DNA of 64,000 nt from Reticulascus tulasneorum (taxonomy: Eukaryota; Ascomycota; Sordariomycetes; Glomerellales; Reticulascaceae), in the NCBI GenBank assembly GCA_001557505.1, contig LSAX01000003.1, forward strand, positions 992,001 to 1,056,000, in the 5' to 3' direction. The notes beneath the pieces are model-generated. The model did not search any database. It was not told the origin of the DNA and saw only the letters and a program-made list of their open reading frames with translations. Below are positions 1-11,160 of the stretch, in pieces (within the stretch, counting starts at the first letter, position 1; each line of letters opens with the position of its first letter). The position numbers and the translations under genes are program-made.

Positions 1-1524
1 ATCTCTCCACAGGCCTGCCAAATACTCTTGACTTATGTTGCGTCGCATCTCATCCGCCAGTCCGGAAAACGCGGGTAGTTTGTCTGCGGGATGGGATAGT
101 TGCAACGGTGTGTACTGCACAACCATTCTACGCCACGTCTGTTGTGGGGTACAATAGGCGTCTGACTGGGACCTTGAGATCCTATCATGGAAGTTGGACT
201 TCTTTACTTCGTCTAGATTGTGCGATGCCTGCCCACACTCGCAAGTACGGCCCTCGCGGCATTCCCAAAGCATTTCCTGCCGGCCAAAGTGAAGTACCCG
301 AGGTGCCAACATGCGTTCCTGGTAAGTCCACGCTCGTGATAGCAGAGGGAAGTTGGCGGAATCTTCTGAAGTTGCCTTGTTGGGGAAGTGTTCTATCTGA
401 CGCATCATGACAGGCCCAATGGCAACACCGTACTCAGGTTTGGCGAAGCAGCCGCCTTTGGCTGAGCCTGCCCAGGTGGCGGCCACGGTGAGGTATGCAT
501 TGCGGTAAATATCAGCCATATGACCGCATTCACGCTTTCAGTCCGCATGGTCCTTCTCCTGTTGAATGATGCAAAGCGCGTCGATCCACACATACCGCAC
601 TTTCAGTACGCGAGCGATTTCGATAGTGTCTCGAAAGGTTTGCGGTAGGCCTTGTAGGCTGATACCCCGCCTGTGGGATTCGAGAGTGTCTTGAGTTGTC
701 ATGGTAAAGTCAGGACTTCCCCAGCAGTAAGTGAGACAAATATATCGACCTGTGCTGCCGTTTGATTCGTGCAAGGTAATCGTGCTAGAATCATCGGGAC
801 CTAGGTCGAGAATCCTTGTCGGTAGAACCGAATCACCAGAGGATCCGCACCTCGAGTGCGATGTGGTACATTTTTCCAACCAGTGACGAACCAGAGCTAT
901 CGTCCTGGCGGATCCTGTTGACTGTTCGCAGGGGAAGTTGGTGAGATTCAGATTCCATGGGTTGGGAGTGCCTGTAGGGCATCAACTGTCTAAGAGCCGT
1001 CTTACCAAAACTAAAACACACGGGGGCAAATATAGCTGACCTTCGATCGCGTATAACACACCAGTCCCACCAAGTCCTACATCGAATGCCAAAAACGAGG
1101 ACCCCATACATTCCTCTCGGGAAGCTTCAAGACCCCATTCTTCACTATGCAGATGGTCTCTCACTTTAAAGAGAATTATACATCCCTTGCAAGTTACTTT
1201 GTGCTTGTCGCGCTTCTCCTGTATGGCGGACTTGATGACTTTTTCAAATTTCCCTTGCCTGGTACGCATATTCTGGCACTTCCGACATAACGCGAAGGCG
1301 TCTACTGACTGCCGTCGTTCGTAGAGCTCGTCTGTATCGGAAAAGAACTGAGATGGTAGGTTTCCAGAAGGCGATGCAGGCGATCTCTTTGCTCCATCTT
1401 CGGCGTCTTTGTCGAAACGTGTTATGCCGGAGGCCAGGTCTTCAGTTGATAATTGTGAAGAAGATTGGACGGGTGTGGGCGTTGCTAGGGCCGGGTCATA
1501 AGAATATGCCGCATTGCAAGACGT
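1..1524 (-). pseudogene. HET-domain (heterokaryon incompatibility) gene, disrupted by an in-frame stop, 3' end beyond the window
   Basis: HET proteins trigger programmed cell death after fusion of genetically different hyphae. Reading leftward, the frame is open from 1524, with a Ser/Thr-rich head and a CRKC pair near 1280. A 69-nt intron at 972-1040 (GTCAGC...CTACAG) removes a stop. The HET domain follows, with the core blocks YICLTYCWGS, GLPQTFRDTIEIAR and YVWIDALCIIQ. The codon after DHAD, a near-invariant Trp in this family, is TGA (538-540). The same frame then stays open to base 1 and still encodes typical HET sequence (MADIYRNAYLTVAATWAG, LLSRAWTYQERMLAPRVLHF, KLPAFSGLADEM). One nonsense change therefore seems to be the only lesion visible. 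The true start codon is unresolved: there is no ATG in frame before 1269, so a further 5' exon may exist. A sequencing error or strain polymorphism could also explain the stop. Confidence 0.82.
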
Positions 1525-3439
1525 TCATTTTACGAAGTCGAGGTCGGAAGAAACGAGGGGATCTCTCACAGCTTAACTTATGCCATGGTAACGGTGTCGT
1601 AACAGGTTTGCTCTTATAACGGTGTGTTATAATAGGCTGATGTTTAGTTGACGGGTGTACAGACCTGTTTGGTATCGGGCAGCAACCCCTTAGGTAGCTC
1701 TTGCACGTCCATAGCCGACTCGTGGACGTATAACCTAAGGTATGTCGCGTAGCAGCTTGCAGTGTAGGTGTGGATGCTGAAGAATTTGGGGGTAGTCCGT
1801 CAAAGGCAGGGTGCTGCTTGCTGAACTGGAGTATAAAACAGTTCCCTGTATTCAGAATAGCATCGCATCAAAACACGACATTTATGCCTGAGATATTCTT
1901 CTGGTAAGGCTGCAGGATTCAGGCTCTTTGTTATATGAGCGTTGGGAACCTGATTGGCACAAGTGCCTACAGATTATCTACACCGAACTTGAGCCGAAAC
2001 GGCCAAAGGACGTGTGGTGACAGTAGAAAAATAGATTATATTTTCCGTCTCAAGTGCACTCACCGGTTACTCTATTAACTTACCGTGCTTATAATGTGTC
2101 GGCCAATTTCATAGGCCAAACTGTGAGCCCTTACGGGATATCAAGGGTGTATTCAAAAGTCCCACTAATTAATGCTGGGTTCGTTGCTCTAAAGGCCCCT
2201 CGAACAAATGTTATGCCTCAATATTGAGGCTCATTTCCCAGAGTATTTCCCTCAAGGGGAAGCCTGGGGTCGCCCCAGATGACAAAGACGACTGCCGCCA
2301 GTGGCTCGTTTTCAGAGCGTCTTTAACTCCGCCGTGAGCACCGCTGAAAACGAATAGTGGGTACCTAAGGTACAGCTACCTATCCATAGGAATATGCGCC
2401 ACGGGGCCAGCCTGTAATTACTGGAAGAGGTGGCCAAACACGGGGTGCCGGAGACTTCTTTACTCAGGTACCCTCACTGCCCATACGTACCTGCTAGGTA
2501 CCTCGGCTCTCCAGCACAGTGGGCGGCGGGCTGACAATACATATAACAAATGGTGCAGATGAATCTGGCCAGGCGGAGTGTCAGGAAGACCATTGTACTG
2601 AACACATGTATCCATGGTCATGCAACCATATATCCAGAATATATTCTAGCCAAAGACAGGAAGCAGATATAACGGCATTGAGAATAGAGTAGTGAGGAGA
2701 GGAATTAAAGCCTGGCGTGCCTGGGTGCTAAAGTACTTAATTAGTACCTTACCTTGCACTGGTCCCCCCGACCACCCCACATTTTCACATGTCAGCGAAA
2801 GTCGACGGATGGATCAACGTCACCAGTCACCTCTTTGACCCGAACATTCCCATTGATTCTGATCCTGTGACACTCACACCGGGCTTTCAGGAAGCTTGAA
2901 GAAAAGCGAAAAAATTGCCGCCGATACCCTTCAATCCTGCCGCCACATGAGCCTCACCGTCTTCGACCCTCGAACCCTCGACTCTCGACTTTTTACCAGC
3001 TCCATTCCCCTCCCCAGCGTGGCCAATCTACCAACCACCAAGCTTGCAATTGATTGCCATGTGATCACTCTTCTAAGCGCGTATTCCCCATCATTCGGTA
3101 CCGTTACCGTATCCGGTTCGACCACAGTCGGGGGCTGTCCCGCGCATCCAGACCACCGTTGTTAACTTCGCCCGCTTGATTGGCTACCGGTCATGGTTGT
3201 CCGCCTTCCCATGTGTTCTTGACCATTTACCTTCCGTCGTCTGTTATTTCGCACTGCCGGCATCTTTCCTCTTCTTGACATATCCCACCTCCCCGTCCCA
3301 CGAAAGTCGTCTACTTGCGCTTCGTCCACTGGAAAAACCCGCCGCATGTCCTGAATCCCGAGTCTATGCGCTTGCCACGACGCACGCTTCTCGATCTGTC
3401 TTCTTTTTGTGTATTTTCGTCTTGTAATTCGGCATCATC
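1525..3439. other. Intergenic, no gene recognised
   Basis: This stretch has only short ORFs with no family resemblance. It contains several TACCTAGGTA-like palindromic tracts (around 2360-2510) of the kind scattered through the other intergenic parts of this window. The final 500 bases carry pyrimidine-rich patches and would include the promoter of the hydrolase gene starting at 3440. Confidence 0.5.
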
Positions 3440-5727
3440 ATGATAGACCATGTTCTTGGGCGGCCCTCGGTGAAGTCGCGACGGCTGCAGGTGCTCGCGG
3501 TTCTGGCATTTTGGTCTGCGTACTTGGCCAGGTGAGCGACTCCATACCCCGAATCCTTGGCAGACGGGTCGAGCTCAGCTAACAGCATTGAAGAGGAAAT
3601 AAACACGGCCCCCCTGTACTTCGATTCTTCTCCAAGATCTTCTCCAAAAGCCTCACGGCATGGCAAACCGTCGTCGTAACCTTGATATACCTCTACGCCG
3701 CCCGAAACTTCAGCACCCTCGCCGGCCTTGCAAGCCCCGAGCCCATGTCGAACATGTACAGCGCGACCTATTTCCGGGCTACCTGGGTTTTGACCGCATT
3801 GGATGCTGGGTTTTGGACGGCCATGAAGATTCGGACCAAGTGGCTGCGGGACCTGGCCAGCATCGTCTTCTCCGTCTTTTACATGTTTGCTGCCGAGCAG
3901 GCGGATGAAAAGGTTCGCAAGGTCAGAGGGATGCTCACCGTGGACCACCTTCGAGTCTCGTGGAACAAGGGCACCACGCCGTATCTGATGTTCCTTCAAG
4001 GGCTGATGCGCCCTCGTTTCACGCGCTGGCCTCCTCGTGCCGTCCGCATCCCCCGTCCTGCCGGGAGCGACTACAAAGACCCTGTCACTGCTTGGCTGTA
4101 TTACGACGGGCCACTTGCCGACCTTGAGCGTCACAGCAAGCTCGTGCTGGATGTCCCAGGGGGCGGATTCGTGGCCATGGACCCCCGATGCAACGACGAC
4201 AAGCTGTTCGCGTGGGCTTCGAAGACCGGTTTGCCAGTCTTGAGCTTGGACTACAAGAAGGCGCCAGAATTCCCCTATCCATATGCGCTCAATGAGTGCT
4301 TTGATGTATACACGACACTTATTAAGAGCAAGGGCCGGTGTATCGGCATGTCCGGTCGGGAGATTCCCAGGATCGTGATCGCCGGCGATAGTGCCGGCGG
4401 TAATTTGGCCACCGCCATGACGCTGATGATCGTCGAGCGTACGGCACCGCCAATGAACCGCTATGTCGCCAACTCGGACATGCCGTTACCAGACGGCTTG
4501 GTTCTCTTCTATCCGGCACTGGATATGAACATTGGAAATTGGATGTCGGACGAGCAAATGTCCCTGATGAAGGACCGACGAATGCGAAGCACGAACAGAG
4601 CCATTATACGGCGAAAGAGCATGCAGTACAATGATCTCGTCGGCACACCGCACCAGTCTGATGACGAGGACGATAGTCCGCCGAAACCAAGCCTGGACTT
4701 CAGTGCCATGGAACTTGGTAGCGGCACCTCTCAGGCCCTGCGCAGCCCGCATCCGGAATACTCGCATGCTGGCCCGCAACGCTTGACAAACGGGCAAAAC
4801 GCGCCGGCCGAAATAAAACGAAAACAAAGCACTTCACACCATCCTGAACCGCTGCGAACACGCCTTGCCATGTCATCCATGCTTTCCTACTTTAACGATC
4901 GGGTTCTAACACCAGAGATGATGCGAGCCATGATAATTCTCTACATCGGACCGCATAACCGCCCAGATTTCAGCCAAGACTACTTGCTCTCACCGGTGCT
5001 GACGCCAGATGCCCTGCTCGCACGGTTTCCCAAGGTTCATTTCCTCACTGGCGAGCGAGATCCGCTTGTGGACGACACTGTCATCTTTGCTGCGCGGCTG
5101 CGGAAAGTCAAACAAGCGATTTGGGATCAGGCGAGGTCCGAAACCGGCAGGAGTGATGGCGAGCCAAGCGATGCCGAGGCAGTCTTCAACGACAAGGATG
5201 TTGCAGAGGTGACGCTGCTTCCAGGTATTTCGCATGGTTTCCTGCAGTTCCCGACCGTCTTCCCACCGGCCTGGAAGCTTATCGACCGGTCTGCCCAATG
5301 GATAGAGGAGATATTCGCTCTAGCAGACTCCGTGCGAGAAAAAGAACAACGCGCTCGCCGTCATGGTCTCGCTATATCCCAGCTGAACGGGACTGGTCAA
5401 CCGCGGCATCATGCCCGGACAGAATCCAGTGGTGATGAAGATAAGCCCTTGGAAATGAGCATGACCAGAGCGAACAGGAGCAAGACCCTGACACGCGAAC
5501 CGAAGACCATGGAGGAGGGCGAATCGTTGGTGCTTAAGATCGAAGAGGAGGACAATGATGACGGTAGAAAGACCTCAACCGATAAGAAGGGCAAGAAGAA
5601 GGCTACTAGAGGGAGGGGTGGGAACAAGTCGGCGAGCTTGATAAAGCTGAACAGCTCGGATGATTTGCTTGGGAGGAGGATGCAGGGCCTTGCCGCAGGC
5701 TTGACGGGCCTCGGAGAGGAAGATTAG
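3440..5727 (+). CDS. Membrane-anchored alpha/beta-hydrolase (fold-3, hormone-sensitive-lipase-like esterase/lipase)
   Basis: Two exons, 3440-3531 and 3594-5727, joined across a 62-nt intron (GTGAGC...TTGAAG), give 741 aa. The first exon supplies a short basic head and the hydrophobic stretch VLAVLAFWSAYLA; a second hydrophobic segment follows near residues 50-65, so ER-membrane anchoring is likely. The catalytic core is clear: oxyanion motif PGGGF (P219), nucleophile elbow GDSAGG (S297), Asp in GERDPLVDD (D520) and His in GISHGF (H578). The family's usual HGGG is PGGG here. About 130 residues of low-complexity Ser/Pro/charged sequence (bases about 4570-4860) are inserted between nucleophile and acid. 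The last 110 residues are a Lys/Glu-rich disordered tail. The likely role is hydrolysis of acyl or steryl esters; the substrate cannot be told from sequence. The start is placed at 3440 because it restores the N-terminal anchor. Confidence 0.85.
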
Positions 5728-5863
5728 GAAAGATGAAGGAGATTGTATATTTGTACTCCTAAACCTAGATTATGATGTGCATGACTGGCGGAAAGCATAT
5801 ATATGGTGCATTTGGGGCGGTAGATTGTTCATTGTCTACAGATAAACACATTCTTCTGTGCTT

Positions 5864-6444
5864 TTACCCATTTAGACAACACCAAATGTGAAAGGCGAAC
5901 CGATTCCCATTATCTTCAGCATATCGCGCACCCGTCGTTGATTCTGCTCCGTGCTCATCCTGCCCATAAGCCCGCATACCCTCAACCAATCCTCGCGCTT
6001 CTGTTTTATCGTTTCTTAGACTCGGGATCATGGAGCCCAGCACTCGCGGCCTCCCTTCTCCGTTGGCGCGTCGGCCAGCACGAGGATTAGCATCGGGATG
6101 TCCATCTCGCATTTTAGGGATAATCATTCCAAAAAGCAGTGCGTAGGACGCCTGCCATGGAACTCGAGGTTCTCCAAGAGCAGTACTGAAGCAAGGTCGG
6201 AACTGGAGGATGAACTAATACCCGAGTCACTTCCTGAGCTGGATGTGCGGCTTAGTGGGTATGATAGCAGCAGAGAGGCGGATGGCCGGAACGGCGCGTG
6301 AGGCAGCGGGAAGGCTTCGAAAGGTGGGCTCCAAGAGTTGGCTAGAGCGCTGGTGAGTACAGCCAAGTATGCTGCGGCATAGGTGAGGCTGACCGCCAAA
6401 GTTGTGCGCATCGGGGTGTTCACGTTCCGGCCCCGTGGATCCAT
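5864..6444 (-). CDS. Possible small membrane protein gene, intron unresolved
   Basis: Two overlapping frames look coding but are not joined with certainty. The upstream part (ATG at 6444) gives MDPRGRNVNTPMRTTLAVSL and then a hydrophobic segment (about residues 14-36) and a Pro/Ser-rich stretch. The downstream part, ending at the stop 5864-5866, gives VPWQASYALLFGMIIPKMRD and a charged Gly/Arg-rich tail. The second frame is open well upstream of its first ATG, so an intron between about 6200 and 6270 is plausible. One donor (GTATTAG) with acceptor CTCGAG gives an in-phase join. I do not recognise the family. It lies convergent to the hydrolase gene, whose stop is 136 bases away. It could also be a fortuitous pair of ORFs. 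Confidence 0.3.
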
Positions 6445-6943
6445 CTGGTGAGGTTATCGAGACAGAACAGCACTCAACGTTATGGTGCCTGGGAGCGATG
6501 GATGCGCGAGTTCGAAGGTTATGGCGTCTGTAGAAACCCATTGAAGTTATTGGATTACTATCCATGCTAGATGGGAGGGCAGTACTCCCCAGTGAGCCAA
6601 TCGCGTTCGAAGAGCTGCAAGGCTGTGGTGAAACGAGACCAATGTTTACAAATTCCAGCAAGCGGGATTCTTTACAACAGCACATTTACCCTCGAAGTCG
6701 GCTGGCTCCGTAGCATTAGTTCGTTCGTCGATAAGCATGAACGCGTGATCCCTTAGGCTACGATAGAGCAAGTTACAAGGACACCATCGCGAGCATGGAA
6801 GTGTTACATCCCGAAAGATAGCGTTCGTTTTGAGTAAACCACTCCTCTAGTTATAGATTGGCCAAACTTCCTCTTCATATGGCCAGAGCAAGCTATCTCC
6901 CTTCTCTCGTCGCCAGGACCCATTAACGGCCTAGCCAGAATCC
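6445..6943. other. Intergenic, nothing recognised
   Basis: Between the doubtful small gene and the adenine deaminase. ORFs here lack family signals and codon structure; it probably holds the 3' untranslated region of the deaminase and the promoter of the small gene, if that is real. Confidence 0.4.
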
Positions 6944-8005
6944 TCATGCGGCGATCTTCGCTCGCCACTCGCCGACAACCCCCTCAACTTCCCTCATCAA
7001 CATGCCCTTCCTCTCCTCGGTACACCAGCTCCCCTCGACCGCCACCCTCGCGATCCCCTCCCACTCCCCCAGCGTCAGTCCGAACGCCTCCTGGACCGCG
7101 CAGTAGTTGCCCTGGATCATGCCCAGGTACCCCGGGTTGTCGCTGTTGATGCTGAACTTGACCCCGGCATCGAGGAACGTCCGGATCGGCACGTCCTCCA
7201 TCCGCTCCACGCACCTGAGCATGACGTTGGAGATGGGGCACATCGTCAGCATCACCCCCTTCTCGGCGAGGAACTTGACCACCTCCGGATCCTCGGCCGC
7301 GCGCAGGCCGTGGTCGATGCGTTGGACGTCGAGATGCTCTATCGCACCGCGGACGTAGCTGGGCGGGCCCACCTCGCCGGCATGGGCTGTCCTCCTCACT
7401 CCCGCCGCGCGAGCTGCGTCGTAGATGGGCTTGAACATCTCAGGCGGGTAGGGAATCTCGACGGATGACATCCCTAGGCCAGCGACAGTCCCGTCCTCGA
7501 AATGTCCCGCATCCCTCACCGTCTCGAACATCTTCATCCCATCCGGCACGCTGTAGTGCCTCAGGAAACACGCGACCAACCCGACGCTCATCCCCAGCTC
7601 GCTCTCCGCCCGGCGTCTCGCGGCCGTCAGGCCCGCAACCACCGTCTCGTACGCGATGCCCCGCGACGTATGCGCCTGCGGGTCGAAGAACACCTCGGCG
7701 TGGCGCACGTTCTGCGCCGCGGCCTTGGTGAAGTACTCCCAGCCCAGCTCCTCGAAATCCGCCGCCGTGAGGAGCACGTTGAAGCCGAAGGACGCGAAGC
7801 CTAGGAAGTCCTCCAGGGACGAGAAGGTCTGGTAGCGCGCGTACAGGGCGTCGATGGACGCGAAGGCGGGGTCGGGGGGGAGGCTGATATTGTGCTTCGC
7901 CGCGAGGCGGAAGAGTAGCGATGGCGTGAGGGAGCCTTCCATGTGTATGTGGTGTTCGCATTTCGGGAGGGACACGAGGAAGGGATGGAGCTTGGAATTG
8001 CACAT
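6944..8005 (-). CDS. AAH1: Adenine deaminase (AAH1 type, adenosine/AMP deaminase superfamily)
   Basis: The single coding exon gives 353 aa. Adenine deaminase converts adenine to hypoxanthine and ammonia in purine salvage. All zinc-site and catalytic blocks of the superfamily are present: HIHMEGSL near the N-terminus (H19, H21), FFDPQAHTSRG, HAGEVG with the catalytic Glu, RIDHG, CPISNVML and the INSDNP Asp pair. Length fits the eukaryotic AAH1 group, and the start MCNSKLHPFLVSLPKCEHH is, as I remember the family, the usual fungal N-terminus. A strong acceptor-like TGACAG lies just upstream at about 8020 and a GTAAGTG at about 8150, so an intron in the 5' leader is likely. Xanthine dehydrogenase, a later step in the same pathway (hypoxanthine to urate), is encoded at 50.8-55.0 kb in this window, though not adjacent. 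Confidence 0.93.
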   Translation of the reverse strand: MCNSKLHPFLVSLPKCEHHIHMEGSLTPSLLFRLAAKHNISLPPDPAFASIDALYARYQTFSSLEDFLGFASFGFNVLLTAADFEELGWEYFTKAAAQNVRHAEVFFDPQAHTSRGIAYETVVAGLTAARRRAESELGMSVGLVACFLRHYSVPDGMKMFETVRDAGHFEDGTVAGLGMSSVEIPYPPEMFKPIYDAARAAGVRRTAHAGEVGPPSYVRGAIEHLDVQRIDHGLRAAEDPEVVKFLAEKGVMLTMCPISNVMLRCVERMEDVPIRTFLDAGVKFSINSDNPGYLGMIQGNYCAVQEAFGLTLGEWEGIARVAVEGSWCTEERKGMLMREVEGVVGEWRAKIAA

Positions 8006-10758
8006 CCTGAGGGTTTGCACCTGTCACAGGCGGTCGTGAAAGGTCAAAATGTATAATATTGAGGATTCTGGTGACGCTTATCCACTTGTTCCCGGGTTTG
8101 ATCTCGTCTAAATATCGACAGTCTGGGACGGTCGACATGGCACTTACACTTGATACCGCCAGAATTTCGCATCTTACATTGAATTGATAGCATCTTGATG
8201 CCTATCCCAAACTGCTTCACGGGTGCGTAAGCACTACCCTCGCCAGCATATGCGAATGCTGTCTGGTTGACCCATCGCGACACTCAACTTCTCCTCGTCG
8301 GCGACCGCCGCCTCGGTATCGGCCTAAAGTAATACGTATTACACACTGCATTCCAGTGGTTGGGGGGCGACCCCATCACGAAATGACTGCCGATCCCAGA
8401 ACTTCACCTGTCTACTTGCGATCGCTCCACAAAGAGCCCGAGGGATTCAATCACAAACCGCACGCTGCGCCATTCAAACGGAGGTCGTTTTCCTCGGTAT
8501 GCTTCACGTAGGCGTCTCTTCCCTCAGCTAGCTCATCGATAGCCTGGGCCTTCGATTGGATCTATTGAGGCATTAATGGCTTACTGAGCCCACGTTTGTC
8601 AAGATACACACTCTACATAAGGAAGATGCAATCCCGAGTCGCAGAGATCGGATGAAAAAAGCAAAAGCTATCTGATTCCGCACGCGAAACAAGGGCTTCA
8701 AATAGGCTAGTTCACTAGCATGCCGGATTCTTCAGCCGTTGTGGATATACATTAGGCCAAACGTGTTAGTGAGAGGCTCTTGGGATCGAGACGCCAGAGG
8801 GCTCTCGTAGGATGACGAAACGACAAGACCATGGTCGTGCAGAGCCGTTTTTTCCCCTTCAGGGGATAAGGGTCTTGCATGTCACCCTGTATAACGGTGG
8901 AAATTGCAGGATTTCGGAAACAAATCAAACGCTTATTCTTTTCTTTTGCCTGCCGCCTTGCTTTTCCATAGTTTTACAAGCTAGTCCTGCTATTAGTAGG
9001 CGGCCACCTAAATCTGCCCCGTCCTAGTCATAATCCCATTTCCTGGTTAGGTTTTGCCTTGTGGCTGACAGGGAAAGACATGGCGCTGAGGCTACTGTGG
9101 GTTCGAAGGGGGAGCAGTTCAGGATGATCCTAGGAGGTGTTCAAACATGAAGCATGTGACAAGCTTATCTGAGATAGGGGGACGAACGAGGCGCTGCTGC
9201 CATTCGGTTGATCTATTGATGCGTTGGCCTGAGCGCCGTGGCTTGGATGGCGTGGATGTGCTCGCATCATCGGGGCTGGCTGTTGGGGCATACAAGACGA
9301 TCCCCCAGACTTGTAAGACGGGGCAAACATCTGCCCTCGGAGTTTCTCCGAAACTGGCTTGCGTGCGGAGGGATTCACTAGGTCGCGGCGGCAGGCTCCA
9401 AGACGGTGCGGGCACGGGCGGTTCCATGGTTCCTGTGACGCCAGCCGTAGCAGCCACAGATCTTATCCTGTATCCAAACCGAGCCAGAGCCAGGGAAGAA
9501 GCTTAATTGAAGACTAAAATAGAGGGGTACCGATGTTTGATGGGCGGAGGGATCAAGTTACGATCGGATGCTTGTCCCCTCTTGCGCTGGTAAGATTGTG
9601 GTCGGCTTAAACACTGTTCTGCGTCAGGTCCTGGAGCAAGCCAGCAACAAGGCCCCGTCCCCACCCCCCTTTGCTTTTCATGCGTGTCCATAATAGAGTT
9701 GTCCCCCGTGAATATCGCCGTCGAATCCCTGTAGTACTCCCTCCCGTTGTCTGTGGTTTCAACGGGCCTCAAGGGAGAGTTCACTCCCCGGCCGCTCGTC
9801 GCTCTGAGTTTGGAGCTTGGATACGACCAACACAGGATGGCCTTCATGCAATCAACATGTTTTCGGCCGTCAAGTTTCATTTGGGCTTGGGTACGTGTTC
9901 GATTACTGCGTGGTAGGTTTCTCCCCGCACACCCCTCCCACAAGAACCGCTTCCCGGCAATGAATGCGAATCGGAATGTCTCCAATGGCCTAGCTGTGCA
10001 TCTGGGCACCGCTTGCCTGCTGTCTTCCGAACCAGAAAAAGCCCACAGCGATGAGGTAACCGTATCCAGCGTCGTTCGTCACACTGCATGCGATGTGCAT
10101 GGTCTTTGTGTGATATATTTAAGATATGCGATGCGATATTGCCAGCAGCTTGCCCATCAATAAATGGCAGCCAGCTTGGGGTATAATGCGGTGCTAATAA
10201 CCGTGGGTAATGCCATGCCATGGCATTGCTGCTTCACTGCAGCGTTGCATCTGCCAGTCGTCGGAACTGATCCGGCTTTTATTGGTGGAAACGTGGATAG
10301 CTTCTGCTCTTCGGACCCTCTGCGGGGACTCCAACGAGGTCTGTTACAGTGATGATCACGCTACCCAGCTGCCCTTCGTAGCGTACCGGCGGGAATACCG
10401 AATGGTACGCTGCATCCAAGATGGTTCCGCCGTGTGATTGCCTGACCGGAATCCCCCCCTGGGCTGCATTGGCTGCTGCAACATTGGGAAGGAATTATTC
10501 TGGTGTTACGTGCGTTAATTGCGTTGGAACCTGTCAAGCTCGTCAGCATTGGAGCCGACTGCAGGCAGGTGGTGTGCCACTTCTGCACCTGTCCCGTCCG
10601 GTGATGGGGGACTTGTTCATCACCATACTCTGACGAGGTTTATGGTCCCTGACTCGCTAATTAGTCCTGGGATACAACCCTCCCATTCTCTCAGCATGCG
10701 AATCCTCTAGACCATCATGTTTCATCTGGCGGATAAGACCTCGAGATCCTCATAGAGT
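8006..10758. other. Gene-poor stretch, nothing recognised
   Basis: Apart from the probable leader intron of the adenine deaminase (to about 8300), I see no coding family in either strand. The longest ORFs (such as 9503-10009 minus, 168 codons) have irregular composition and overlap ORFs of similar size on the other strand, which is typical of chance reading frames. No terminal inverted repeats or transposase motifs were noticed. Confidence 0.4.
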
Positions 10759-11160
10759 CTAGCTAACCATGACACAAGAAACGCTAGCCACATACTTACG
10801 CATATAATCTGGCGGGTGATAACCCAAGGATTTGTCGAATTGATCTGATGCGATTTCTTGGGGTGCATCTTCAATCCATGGGTCAGGTCCTACCAACACA
10901 GCAGTGCGGAGCCGATCATCCTCATCCGCAGATTCGGCATTCGGTTGGTCCCAGGCGCTTCGGCTCCACATCCCCTTTGGGAACCATGGCCTGTCTACAT
11001 GTTCATGCTGTGCAAATCCGTGGCAGAGAGGGGTTGCCCACTTTCTCCATTTAGACCCCGGCTGTCCGTCCGGGGACGGGTCAGTGGTGGTGGTGGTGGT
11101 CCATATCACCCGTGATAAGACAATGGGTCTCGCGCACAGATCACAGATGCCGTTTTGCAA
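10759..11160 (-). other. Isolated ORF of uncertain status, possible gene relic
   Basis: A 133-codon frame includes a CDLC pair near the start and an acidic segment ending DKSLGYHPPDYMRKY, followed immediately by a good donor-like GTAAGTATG inside the frame (about 10803-10811, minus strand). That pattern could be one exon of a decayed gene, but no flanking exon was found and no family was recognised. It may equally be chance. Confidence 0.15.

Noticed and set aside
538..540. RIP as the cause of the TGA in the HET gene
   Set aside because: The implied change on the plus strand is C to T with the mutated C followed by C, not the CpA context favoured by RIP, and the gene shows no other obvious transitions to stop.
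3364..4134. 256-codon minus-strand ORF opposite the hydrolase
   Set aside because: Antisense of a well-supported coding frame; no family resemblance.
9503..10009. 168-codon ORF in the gene-poor region
   Set aside because: No family signal, irregular composition, and ORFs of similar size on the opposite strand.
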